From NCBI GenBank assembly GCA_937967405.1, contig CALCJV010000007.1, forward strand, positions 1 to 64,000: DNA of 64,000 nucleotides, written 5' to 3'. Source of the stretch: an uncultured Chloroflexales bacterium (GTDB lineage Bacteria > Chloroflexota > Chloroflexia > Chloroflexales > Chloroflexaceae). The position numbers were made by a program, and so were the translations under genes. The notes under the pieces are model-generated. The model worked only from the letters and a program-made list of their open reading frames with translations, was not told where the DNA came from and ran no database searches. Positions 1 to 8,926 of this stretch are shown in pieces. The first letter of the stretch is position 1. Every line of letters starts with the position of its first letter.

Positions 1-881
1 CATTGGGCCGCTGCGACGGCTGCGTGCTGCATGGTCAGTTGCCCCTTGTGGATCGCCTGCCGTAGCTCCAGCGCAAGATCGGGCGGCACCGAGCCACGAT
101 GCCGCGCTCGCGTGATCTGGGTGCGCCGCTCGGCATAATCGCGCAAGGCGCGGAAGCCGGCCTGATACTTCGGCCCCAGCCAGCCGGGGTCGCTATCGAG
201 CTGATGCTCACGCAGGGGGTGGCGCAGCAACAGCGTCACGGTGCTCGGCTGCTGTGCGGCGAGGGTGAGCGCAAGCTGAACCGCTGAGATTCCCCCACCC
301 ACGACGACACATTGCCGCCATGCTTGGTGCTGCTCGCGGCGCAGTCCGGGCGTGAAGATATGATCAATCGCTGCGCCTTGGGCAATCAAGGGTGATGCCC
401 ACGCCGGAATAGCGGGGTGTTCCATGCTGCCCATTGCCAGCGCAACCTTGCGCGTCGTCAGGCTGCCGTGCGTACTCTCCACCTGCCAGCCATCGCCGTG
501 CCGCCGCAGCGCAGTGACCCGCCCCACAAGCCGGACCTGATCGAGCTGGTGGGTGGCAATAATATGATCGCAATGCTGCTGAAAGAGCGTCAAGGCCGGA
601 CGACGGTAGGGCGGGATGAAGTGCGGCGTAGGCGGGTTCCCCTGACGAGCGGCAAAGCGGCCCAAGTCTTCTGGCTCTAGCCCGATATGATGCACACCGC
701 CCGAACGGAGGTAGGCCATGCCGCAGTTGCGGGTACACTCGTGCCAGCGGGCAAGCGGGGTAGGGTACGGATCAAGCACGCGCAGGCGATGTGCGGCAAC
801 CCCGCCGCGCTGCATCAGCACCAGCGATAGATGCGTGCCGTGAATGCCCCCGCCGATAATCAGCCACTCTAACTCTGCCAT
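1..881 (-). CDS. FAD/NAD(P)-binding oxidoreductase, truncated by window edge
   Basis: Manual reverse-strand translation from ATG at 881: MAELEWLIIGGGIHGTHLSLVLMQRGG... with a second nucleotide-binding motif CVVVGGGISAVQLALTLAA. Open to base 1, so absent from the ORF track. Confidence 0.8.
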   Translation of the reverse strand, partial: MAELEWLIIGGGIHGTHLSLVLMQRGGVAAHRLRVLDPYPTPLARWHECTRNCGMAYLRSGGVHHIGLEPEDLGRFAARQGNPPTPHFIPPYRRPALTLFQQHCDHIIATHQLDQVRLVGRVTALRRHGDGWQVESTHGSLTTRKVALAMGSMEHPAIPAWASPLIAQGAAIDHIFTPGLRREQHQAWRQCVVVGGGISAVQLALTLAAQQPSTVTLLLRHPLREHQLDSDPGWLGPKYQAGFRALRDYAERRTQITRARHRGSVPPDLALELRQAIHKGQLTMQHAAVAAAQ

Positions 882-899
882 ATGCTGTCACTTTCTTAT

Positions 900-938
900 T
901 GACACATTGTATCAATTCAAACGTGATACAATGTATCA
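900..938. promoter_or_regulatory. Twin palindromic operator (Fur/Zur-box-like): TGACACATTGTATCA (900-914) and TGATACAATGTATCA (924-938)
   Basis: Two 15-bp (near-)palindromes 24 bp apart, in the divergent spacer between the FAD oxidoreductase and the Fur-family gene. Confidence 0.65.
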
Positions 939-974
939 GGAACAAGCGGCATTGTCAAGAACAGGGCACGCGAG

Positions 975-1493
975 ATGGCAGAACAGACACAAGCAGCAGA
1001 CGCGGCATGGCGCGAACGGGTTGCCCGTGCGTTGGCCGAAAGCGGGCAGCGGCGCACGGTACCGCGCCAAGCGATTCTGGATTGGATAGCGGCGGCGGGC
1101 GCACCCTTCAGTGCCGAGCAGGTGGTGGTGGCACTGGAACAGCAGCAGGGCATCAGTAGCCGCTCGACGATTTACCGCTTGATTGATTGGCTCGTGGCGC
1201 AGGGCTGGCTGACCCGCATCTACAACACGGATGAGCTGCATACCTACGTGCGAACTCAGCCGGGCCACCACCATATGGCCGTGTGTACGCAGTGTGGCGC
1301 GACGCAGGTGATTAGCGATTGTGCGATTGAGGCAAGTATTCAGCCCGTCCTCGCCGCTGCCAATTTCGAGGTACACGGGCACATGCTGGAGCTATACGGG
1401 CTATGTGGGCAGTGCCGCGCTGTGCTTGCGCGTGATTCGCAACAGCGCGGCAGTGGGTCCATGCAGCCAGAAGGGGCTAGCCAACAACCGTAA
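975..1493 (+). CDS. Fur-family transcriptional regulator (Zur-like)
   Basis: Winged-helix start (QRRTVPRQAILDWIAAAGAPFSAEQVV...STIYRLIDWLVAQGWL), HHHMAVCTQCGATQ and CGQC metal-site motifs. Confidence 0.88.
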   Translation: MAEQTQAADAAWRERVARALAESGQRRTVPRQAILDWIAAAGAPFSAEQVVVALEQQQGISSRSTIYRLIDWLVAQGWLTRIYNTDELHTYVRTQPGHHHMAVCTQCGATQVISDCAIEASIQPVLAAANFEVHGHMLELYGLCGQCRAVLARDSQQRGSGSMQPEGASQQP

Positions 1494-1803
1494 CTGGCCC
1501 GTGATCGTCGCAGTGATCGCCGTGCGGGTGGTGTAGGCGACCCTCCACGAGATAATCGTAGTGATCGCCGTGCGGCACACGCTCGTGTCCGCAGCCATCA
1601 TGCCCACACTGGCATGCAATTGGCTTGCATGCGGTCGGGTTAGTGTCGCTCACGGCAATGACGTGCTCATCGTAGTGCTCCTCGTGGGCATGGTGCAGAT
1701 GTCCATCGTGCAGGTAATCTACGTGCCCGTCATGCTCAATGCGTGTGTGGCCACAGTGCGGGCTGTGGCGATGGGTGTGGTTGGGGTGGGTGGTGCAGTT
1801 CAT
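1477..1803 (-). CDS. Histidine-rich putative metal-binding protein
   Basis: 108 aa, about one quarter His; internally repeated HGDHYDYLVEGRLHHPHGDHCDDHG / HDGHVDYLHDGHLHHAHEEHYDEH modules; overlaps the fur 3' end convergently. Confidence 0.75.
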   Translation of the reverse strand: MNCTTHPNHTHRHSPHCGHTRIEHDGHVDYLHDGHLHHAHEEHYDEHVIAVSDTNPTACKPIACQCGHDGCGHERVPHGDHYDYLVEGRLHHPHGDHCDDHGPVTVVG

Positions 1804-2221
1804 TTAGGCTATCCTTTCTTGTGTAGTTATATTGCTGTGCTGCGGCAACCATGCGCCGCGCTTGTTCTTGCCCATCAGCATAGCAAATTCCCCTCCGCTG
1901 TGCAACCGTAAACAATTGACACAGGCTGTGTGTATTGGTGACCCCCATAACCATAATCGCACTTACACTGTAGATGACATACGGTATCATTATAAGGGCA
2001 CAAATGAAGATGATACGCTGTCGCAATTGCGATGCTCGGTGGCGGTGAGGCAAGCGCGGCGTTGCTGCGCTGAAGGTCAGGTGGGGTCGGCATAGCAAAA
2101 ACTGATATGGTATACTATACCAACAACGTCTGGTAGCGTGGCAATCGGTGCACTTCGGATACCGTGCTTGCTGCTACCGATCATACAAATTCCAGAAGAG
2201 CCACGCTTCAAAGAGGTACCT

Positions 2222-3850
2222 ATGTCTCCTGTTATGCTTGAACAAAGTGAGCTTGCAACCCTCAGTCAGCTCCTCGCCGCGGGCGGCTATCACGATGTCT
2301 CCGCTCTATTGCGCTCCTCACTCGAACGGCTGGTCACGCTGTGGCCCGCGCAGGCTGGGGCATTGCTCTATATTGCGCCGGATGGGACTGCTGTGCGCCT
2401 TGAACATGGCCTGCTCAGTGGCGAGGCAACCACCTTGATTGGCCAAGCCCGCAGCGGGTTTGTGCGGCGTGACGAAAGCGGTGAACCAACGATTGGCTCC
2501 TACTCATTGGAGAACGGCTTGAGCCTGATCGAGCTGCCGCTCCAGAGTGCATCGCAAGGGGTTGGCTTGCTGCATCTCGTGGTGGCTGCGGGGGGCACTG
2601 AGAAAACTACCCCGACGATTCGCTTGGATGAGGAGATGCTGCTGTTGCTGGTGCGGGCCATCGGCGGGGAAGCGGACAAGATGGTGCGCGTGCAACACGC
2701 CGAAGCTGAGCTGCGCGAACTCCGCACGCTGCTCGAAACTGGGCAGTCATTAGTGAGCAATCTTGATCTGCCCAGCCTGCTGAATGAGATTCGTCAGCGG
2801 TCTGCTGAGACGCTGTCCGCCGAGCATTGTCTGGTCTACCTGCTTGACCGCGAGCGCAATGAGCTGGTGGTTGAGCAGGCGAGTCAGGGGCGCACATTGC
2901 GGCTGCCCGCTGATCGCGGTATTGCGGGCTGGGTGGTGACGCACGGGCTAGCCCAGATTGTCAATGCAGTGGAGCAAGACCCACGCTGGCCGGAGAGTGT
3001 GCTGGATGCAAGCCTCCGCATCACTAGCCTTGTGATTGTGCCGATCCGGGCCCGCGAACGCCTGATCGGGGTGGTGCAGGTGATGAACCGCCGCGATGGG
3101 CGCGGCTTCGATGAGCGCGATGTGATGCTGCTCTCGCTATTGGCGGCGCAGGCCGGCGTGGCGATTGAGAATGCCCGCCGCTACCGGATGCTGCAACATG
3201 AGCGCGATTTGCTGCTGACCCAAGAAGAACACGTCCGCAATGCGATTGCCCGCGATCTGCACGATGGCCCGACGCAACGCCTGACGGCGGTCAAGATGAA
3301 CATTGAGTTCATCAAGAAGCTGCTGGTGGCCATGCCTGAACGAGTACCCGCCGAGCTGGATACGTTGGAAGACCTTGTCTCGCGCACGATCACTGATCTG
3401 CGGACCTTCCTGTTTGAACAACGCCCGCTGGGGCTAGAGACGCAAGGCTTGCTGCTCACCTTGCAGCAATACGTCGAACGTTGGCACGACCCGACTGGCC
3501 AAGCGATCCGCCTGCGCCTTGAAGCTCCGGCAAGTATTCCGCGCCTTGCGCCCGATGTGGAAGCAACGACGTTTGTGATTATCCAAGAAGCTGTGAACAA
3601 TGCTCGCAAGCATGCCCAAACGCCTGAAATCATTATCTATATCTACGTTGAAGAAGGCTTCTTGATTACGAGCGTGCGGGATCGTGGTAAAGGCTTTGAT
3701 ATGAATAAAGTCGAGGCATCGTATCTCGAACGGGGCAATTTCGGTATGCTCAGCATGCGTGAGCGGGCTCGCATGATGAATGCCGAACTGCGGATTCGCT
3801 CGGAGCTAGGAGCGGGCACCATTGTTGAGCTGCGGATTCCGCTGGCTTAG
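2222..3850 (+). CDS. GAF-domain sensor histidine kinase (HisKA_3 / NarL-type)
   Basis: GAF region, then ARDLHDGPTQRLTAVKMNIEF (HisKA_3) and HATPase (QEAVNNARKHA, DRGKGFD). Start chosen at 2222 (MSPVMLEQ) inside ORF 2138..3850. Confidence 0.85.
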   Translation: MSPVMLEQSELATLSQLLAAGGYHDVSALLRSSLERLVTLWPAQAGALLYIAPDGTAVRLEHGLLSGEATTLIGQARSGFVRRDESGEPTIGSYSLENGLSLIELPLQSASQGVGLLHLVVAAGGTEKTTPTIRLDEEMLLLLVRAIGGEADKMVRVQHAEAELRELRTLLETGQSLVSNLDLPSLLNEIRQRSAETLSAEHCLVYLLDRERNELVVEQASQGRTLRLPADRGIAGWVVTHGLAQIVNAVEQDPRWPESVLDASLRITSLVIVPIRARERLIGVVQVMNRRDGRGFDERDVMLLSLLAAQAGVAIENARRYRMLQHERDLLLTQEEHVRNAIARDLHDGPTQRLTAVKMNIEFIKKLLVAMPERVPAELDTLEDLVSRTITDLRTFLFEQRPLGLETQGLLLTLQQYVERWHDPTGQAIRLRLEAPASIPRLAPDVEATTFVIIQEAVNNARKHAQTPEIIIYIYVEEGFLITSVRDRGKGFDMNKVEASYLERGNFGMLSMRERARMMNAELRIRSELGAGTIVELRIPLA

Positions 3851-3913
3851 TTCCGAGCAGAGCAACGCGCAGCGACTATAAACCGCCACGCCAGAGCGTG
3901 TGAAGGAGGAGCT

Positions 3914-5929
3914 ATGCTGGAAGTGCCGCAGCCTAATCACCACGACGGTCGGGAGCCAATTGATCTGTTGCTGATAGATGGAACGGTGGTCACGATGGAT
4001 GCCACCTACCAGATTCTCCACGCTGGTGCGGTCGCAGTGCATCAAGGTGCGATTGTGGCGATTGGCGAGCGGGCCAAACTGCTGGCCCGCTATACTGCGA
4101 CAGAGGTGCTGGACTGTAGCGGTTGTGCCGTCTTGCCGGGCTTGATCAATGGGCACGCGCACGTCCCGATGAGCCTGCTGCGCGGTATGGTTGCCGATTA
4201 TCAGCAGCTGGATGTGTGGCTACTCGGCTACATGTTTCCCGTCGAGAGCCAATTTGTCACGCCCGAATTTAGCCATGTGGGGGCGTTGCTCTCGTGTGCC
4301 GAGATGTTGCGCGGCGGCACGACTACGTTTGTGGATATGTACTACTTTGAAGAAGAGGTTGCCCGCGCTGCGGATATTGCCGGCATGCGGGCGATCTGTG
4401 GGCAGACGGTGCTGCGGATGCCAGCCCCCGATGCACCCGCGTATGATGATGGGCTGGAGCGGGCGCGGGCCTTCATTGAGGCGTGGCGCGGCCACCCGCG
4501 TATCACGCCTACAATTGCCCCCCACGCGCCCTACACCTGCACGGATCAGATTTACATCGAGGCGGCTGCACTGTGTGCCCACTTTAATGTGCCTCTGATT
4601 ACGCACCTGTCGGAGACGGCCCGCGAGGTGCAGGAGAGCCGCACCCTCAACGCGGCGACCCCGATTGGCTATGCCCACCGAGTTGGAGCCTTCAATGTCC
4701 CTTGTATCGCGGCCCACTGCGTCCATGCCACTGAGGATGATCTGCTCTTGATGCGGGCGCATGGTGTAGGGGTAGTTCCGTGTCCAAGCAGCAACCTGAA
4801 GCTCGCCAGTGGGATTGCTCCGTATCAACGGATGCTCGATGTCGGGGTTCACACAGGCTTGGGCACCGATGGGCCGGCAAGTAACGATGATCAGGATATG
4901 TTCACCGAAATCCACCTCGCGGCGATGCTGCCTAAAGGCTTGACCGGCGACCCGACGGTGATGCCAGCGCGGGATGCCCTGTCGCTAGCGACCAATCGTG
5001 GGGCAGCGGCCATCCATATGGCCCATCTGATCGGCTCGCTTGAAGTCGGCAAACGCGCCGACATCATTGTTGTGCAGCTCGATACCCTGCACGGTGCGCC
5101 GCGCTATACCTACAGCCCCGAAACAATCTACTCGCAACTTGTCTACAGTACCCGTTCGGCGGATGTCCGCGATGTGTTTGTGGATGGAGTTCGCCTGCTG
5201 CGCGATCACGAACTGCTCACGCTCGAGGTGGCTGAGATTATGCACCGTGCCCAGCAGATTGCCGATCAGATTAACGTCTTTCTGGCGGGGCGTGAGGAGA
5301 ATCTGCTGGACAAGATTCTGGCGATTGGTGGCGTGCGCCAAGCCGAGATTTTCGAAATCCAAGTCAAAGCACGGATTTGCGAAGCCGATATTGCTCGAAT
5401 CGAGGCTGGTTTGCACGCACCGGAGATCAGCATCACTAAAGCGAGTGAGCGGATGCAGTACGATACCTACTTTTTGTTTCACAAGCGTGAACGTGGGCGC
5501 ATCCGTATCCGCGAAGATCGCCGCCTCGATCCCGGCGCACGGCTCGACTCGAAGTATACGATCACCTTGATGGAAAATGGCAGCTTGGGCGATTATCCCT
5601 TTGCCATCCTGCTCTCGCGGGCCCGCTACACTGCTCCGGCCGATCACTCCACCCGCTTTTACCGCGAATACTTTCACCCTGATCAAGAGATCGAGATCGA
5701 GAAGCATCGTCGGCGGTGGCGCATCCTTTACCACAACAAAGACTTCGCGGTGAATATTGATCGGCTGATCGGGCACGCCCAACCGGGGCCGTTCCTCGAA
5801 ATCAAGAGCCGCACATGGGGTCGCCGTGATGCTGATGAACGGGCCGCGTTGATCGGCACGCTGTTGCAGCAGTGGGGCATAGCTACCGATAATTTGGTGA
5901 AGCAGGAATACATTGAGCTGGAGCGATAG
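3914..5929 (+). CDS. Amidohydrolase (MTA/SAH deaminase-like) fused to C-terminal CYTH-like domain
   Basis: N-terminal ~450 aa: GHAHVPMSLLRG, THLSETA, AAHCVHA, GTDGPASN, KRADIIVV. C-terminal ~195 aa (from ~5342): EIFEIQVKARI, YDTYFLFHKRERGRIRIRED, FLEIKSRT. Confidence 0.85.
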   Translation: MLEVPQPNHHDGREPIDLLLIDGTVVTMDATYQILHAGAVAVHQGAIVAIGERAKLLARYTATEVLDCSGCAVLPGLINGHAHVPMSLLRGMVADYQQLDVWLLGYMFPVESQFVTPEFSHVGALLSCAEMLRGGTTTFVDMYYFEEEVARAADIAGMRAICGQTVLRMPAPDAPAYDDGLERARAFIEAWRGHPRITPTIAPHAPYTCTDQIYIEAAALCAHFNVPLITHLSETAREVQESRTLNAATPIGYAHRVGAFNVPCIAAHCVHATEDDLLLMRAHGVGVVPCPSSNLKLASGIAPYQRMLDVGVHTGLGTDGPASNDDQDMFTEIHLAAMLPKGLTGDPTVMPARDALSLATNRGAAAIHMAHLIGSLEVGKRADIIVVQLDTLHGAPRYTYSPETIYSQLVYSTRSADVRDVFVDGVRLLRDHELLTLEVAEIMHRAQQIADQINVFLAGREENLLDKILAIGGVRQAEIFEIQVKARICEADIARIEAGLHAPEISITKASERMQYDTYFLFHKRERGRIRIREDRRLDPGARLDSKYTITLMENGSLGDYPFAILLSRARYTAPADHSTRFYREYFHPDQEIEIEKHRRRWRILYHNKDFAVNIDRLIGHAQPGPFLEIKSRTWGRRDADERAALIGTLLQQWGIATDNLVKQEYIELER

Positions 5930-5931
5930 CC

Positions 5932-6615
5932 ATGCGAGATCGGTGCCCACCCGCACTGCCAGAGCTGTACCTGATTGGCTTGACCGGCAATATTGCCTGC
6001 GGCAAAAGCACGGTGGTGCAGATGTTGCAGGCATTGGGGGCGTATACGCTCGATGCCGATGCGATCACGCACCAACTCCAAGCCCCGCAGCAGCCGGTCT
6101 ATGAGCAGATTGTAGCTGAGTTCGGGGTAGGTATTCTTGCTGCACCTGATGCGGACGGCAACCGCCCGCTGGATCGGAAGGCACTGGCCGCGATGGTGTT
6201 CAGCGATCCGGTGCAGCTCAAACGGCTGGAGGCGATTGTACATCCGGCCGTGCATCGGGCGATCTGGGCGTGGCTGGCACAGGTGCAGCAGCAGATCACG
6301 GAGGCGCAGATGCTGCCGAGCCAAATGCCGGTTGCGGTGATTGACGCGGTGAAGCTGATTGAGAGTGGCTGGAAGCAGCATGTACAGGCTGTGTGGGTGG
6401 TGACGTGTACGCCCCAGCAGCAGCTTGAACGGCTGATCCAGAACCGCGCTATGCCGGTGGCCGAAGCGCACCAGCGGATTGCTGCCCAGCCGCCCCAAGC
6501 CGAGCGCATAGCCTACGCTGATGTGGTGATTGACAATAGCCAGAGCCTTGAGCAGACGCGCCAGCAGGTGCAGGCGGCATGGCACGCGATCCAGCAGAAA
6601 GTAGCCCGCCCATGA
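5932..6615 (+). CDS. coaE: Dephospho-CoA kinase
   Basis: LIGLTGNIACGKSTVVQMLQALGAYTLDADAITHQL. Confidence 0.85.
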   Translation: MRDRCPPALPELYLIGLTGNIACGKSTVVQMLQALGAYTLDADAITHQLQAPQQPVYEQIVAEFGVGILAAPDADGNRPLDRKALAAMVFSDPVQLKRLEAIVHPAVHRAIWAWLAQVQQQITEAQMLPSQMPVAVIDAVKLIESGWKQHVQAVWVVTCTPQQQLERLIQNRAMPVAEAHQRIAAQPPQAERIAYADVVIDNSQSLEQTRQQVQAAWHAIQQKVARP

Positions 6616-7985
6616 GCCGTACAGATCGCTTGAATCTGCGCCCCGATTTCAATTCCGCTGAGGCATTGCTGGCTGATCTGGAGTGGCTGTGTAGTTTGCC
6701 TTCCACCACCGGCCAGCCCGATCAGCTGCATGCGGCGGCGCGGGCGATTAGCGATTGGCTCTGGCGGCTTGGCTTCAGCGTGCAGAGTGTGCCCACGCCG
6801 ACGGCCCCGATCCTGATTGCGGTGCGCGAAGGCCGTAGCCCGCAACGGGTGTTGCTCTACCACCACTACGATGTAACCCCGCCGGGTTCGTGGCGGGCGT
6901 GGCCCCACAGTCCGTTTGAGCTAGCCGAGCGCGAAGGGGCGATCTATGGGCGCGGGGTGGCGCACGGCAAAGGCGCACTCGCCGCGCAGCTGCACGCGCT
7001 GCAAGCTCTGATCCGCAGCGAGCAAGAACTGCCCGTAGGGGTAGTGTTGGTGCTTGAGGGCAGTGCTATGCAGGGTAGCCCCGCCCTCGCTGAAACGCTG
7101 GCAGCCCACGCTGAGCTGGTGCAAGCGGAGTTGTGCCTCAGCACGGCCGGCGAACGCGATGGGCGTGGACTGCCCTTTTGTTATGTGGGCAGCAAGGGGC
7201 TGTTGCAAGTTGCGTTGCAGGTGCAAGGGGCAGCTCTCCCGCTTGAACCGGGCCTCGCGGCGAGTGTGGCCAATCCCGTCTGGCGGCTCATCTGGGCCTT
7301 GAACAACATCAAAGGTGATGATGAGGATATTCGTATCGAAGGTTTCTATGATGCGATTGCGGGACCGCGCCACATTGATCGCAATATGTTGCGCGTGGCA
7401 ACGGTGAATGAGGCGGCGCGGCGGGCGGCGTGGCAGATTGACGATTTCCTCTTTCACATGCGCGGAAGTGCGCTGATTCGTTCGCAAACAACGCTCCCAA
7501 CCTGTAACGTGAGTGCGTTTGTGGTTGAGTCGGGCAGTGTCGGCGCGTCTATCCCGACCGGTGCATCGGCGCGGCTCGATCTGCAACTAGTTCCCAATCA
7601 GACCCCTGAGCTAGTGTTTGCCCAGATTCAGAAGCATCTGCATGCAAAAGACCTGAGTGATGTGCGGCTCACGCAGCTACCGGGAGCCTATGATCCAATT
7701 GTAAGTGATCCGGCACACCCCCTGATCCAGCAGATGCTGGCGGCGGGTGAACAGCTCTACCATGCTCCGCTGGCCGTCTTGCCATTTGGGCCCTTCGCGC
7801 AGCCACTGGCCCTGTTTGGCCGCCTGCTCAATGCGCCTGTTGTAGCGATTGCCTTAGCGCGGGAGGACAGCGCGATCTATGCCGCCAATGAACATATCCC
7901 GATTGCCGATCTGCTCAATCATAGCCGTCTCTTAGCCGATTTTCTGCTGCTGTGTGAGCGGGCAACTGCATCAGTTGCCGCGTGA
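6612..7985 (+). CDS. M20-family metallopeptidase / dipeptidase
   Basis: LLYHHYDVTPPGSWRAWPHSPFEL...IYGRGVAHGKGALAAQL; start taken at 6612 (MSRTDRLN), overlapping the coaE stop by 4 bp. Confidence 0.82.
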   Translation: MSRTDRLNLRPDFNSAEALLADLEWLCSLPSTTGQPDQLHAAARAISDWLWRLGFSVQSVPTPTAPILIAVREGRSPQRVLLYHHYDVTPPGSWRAWPHSPFELAEREGAIYGRGVAHGKGALAAQLHALQALIRSEQELPVGVVLVLEGSAMQGSPALAETLAAHAELVQAELCLSTAGERDGRGLPFCYVGSKGLLQVALQVQGAALPLEPGLAASVANPVWRLIWALNNIKGDDEDIRIEGFYDAIAGPRHIDRNMLRVATVNEAARRAAWQIDDFLFHMRGSALIRSQTTLPTCNVSAFVVESGSVGASIPTGASARLDLQLVPNQTPELVFAQIQKHLHAKDLSDVRLTQLPGAYDPIVSDPAHPLIQQMLAAGEQLYHAPLAVLPFGPFAQPLALFGRLLNAPVVAIALAREDSAIYAANEHIPIADLLNHSRLLADFLLLCERATASVAA

Positions 7986-7998
7986 AGGAAACTGATGC

Positions 7999-8027
7999 TT
8001 GCAAGGATACCCCGCTCAGCGTATAAT
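7999..8027 (+). promoter_or_regulatory. Putative sigma70 promoter for hpf (TTGCAA-N17-TATAAT)
   Basis: TTGCAA 7999-8004, 17-bp spacer, TATAAT 8022-8027, upstream of the hpf leader. Confidence 0.55.
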
Positions 8028-8140
8028 AAGCACAAAACACAGAGTCTTCCCAACGCAGGTGTTGGGTGCGAAAGGGGCGTATCATGTGCGCTACACCCTG
8101 TAACAATACCAGCCACACGACTGACGTGAAAGGATAGCAA

Positions 8141-8174
8141 GTGCCCTTTGGATGCGCGTGCATTCAAAGGGCAC
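8141..8174 (+). promoter_or_regulatory. Long hairpin in the hpf 5' leader
   Basis: GTGCCCTTTG-G-ATGC-GCGT-GCAT-T-CAAAGGGCAC: 15-bp stem (one G-U) with 4-nt loop, about 87 nt before the hpf ATG; no U-tract. Confidence 0.6.
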
Positions 8175-8260
8175 GGTGTTTCTTGGCGGCACGTGCGTGC
8201 AGCTGAGCTATACGCATTTTGTTCGCTTCCTCTATGTATGTATCGAGGTGGAGGATAATT

Positions 8261-8863
8261 ATGGACATTACTTTTCGGAACCGCAATGGACGCATCTCCG
8301 AGCGACAGCAAGCCCTGATCGAGGACAAACTATTGCGCCTGTCGCGCTACCTTGACGCGCTCAGTGCCGCAGTTGTTGAGGTTTCCCACGAAGCCCGCCC
8401 CAATACGCCCGAAGCCTATCGTGTGCAAGTTACTTTGTATGCGGATCGAGGCGTGATTGTCCGTGCGGATCAACGGGCCCCTGATCTGTATACGGCCGTA
8501 GATGAAGTGTCCGATATACTGCAACGCCAAATCGTGCGCTACAAAGAGAAACATTGGCGGCGGGGCAAGCTGCGCCACCGCAGCGGTGAGCTGTTCGCCG
8601 CTGAGTTGCCTGAGGATGGCATGCACGCCACTGCCGCCGAAGCAGCACCAGCGGTAACGATGCTTGAAAACGAGAATGCCCCCGTCCGTGAGATTGTGCG
8701 CGTCAAGGAGTTTACCCTTCGCCCGATGTTCAGCGATGAGGCGATTGAGCAGATGGAGCTGCTGGGCCATTCGTTCTTCGTCTTTCGGGATGCCGAAACC
8801 GAACGGCTGAGTGTTGTCTACCGTCGCTGGGATGGCAACTACGGCTTGATTATGCCGCGCTAG
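8261..8863 (+). CDS. hpf: Ribosome hibernation promoting factor (long form)
   Basis: MDITFRNRNGRISERQQALIEDKLLRLSRYL... plus C-terminal domain VREIVRVKEFTLRPMFSDEAIEQMELLGHSFFVFRDAET...VVYRRWDGNYGLI. Confidence 0.92.
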   Translation: MDITFRNRNGRISERQQALIEDKLLRLSRYLDALSAAVVEVSHEARPNTPEAYRVQVTLYADRGVIVRADQRAPDLYTAVDEVSDILQRQIVRYKEKHWRRGKLRHRSGELFAAELPEDGMHATAAEAAPAVTMLENENAPVREIVRVKEFTLRPMFSDEAIEQMELLGHSFFVFRDAETERLSVVYRRWDGNYGLIMPR

Positions 8864-8888
8864 CCGTTAGGAATCCATAGCGTGAGGG

Positions 8889-8926
8889 AACTGGGGCGTG
8901 GTGCCGCACGGAGCCACGCCCCAGTT
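8889..8926 (+). terminator. Terminator-like hairpin downstream of hpf
   Basis: AACTGGGGCGTGG...CCACGCCCCAGTT, 13-bp perfect stem; no strong U-tract. Confidence 0.5.

Noticed and set aside
364-738. 124-aa minus-strand ORF
   Set aside because: Out-of-frame shadow of the FAD oxidoreductase that runs through the left window edge.
1736-2098. 120-aa minus-strand ORF
   Set aside because: Overlaps the His-rich gene promoter and has no recognisable features; upstream part covers the palindrome-bearing spacer.
4220-4915. 231-aa antisense ORF (also 4985..6034, 349 aa, and 5728..6585)
   Set aside because: Antisense to the amidohydrolase-CYTH gene and coaE; GC-rich genomes give long shadow ORFs, and no motifs were recognised.
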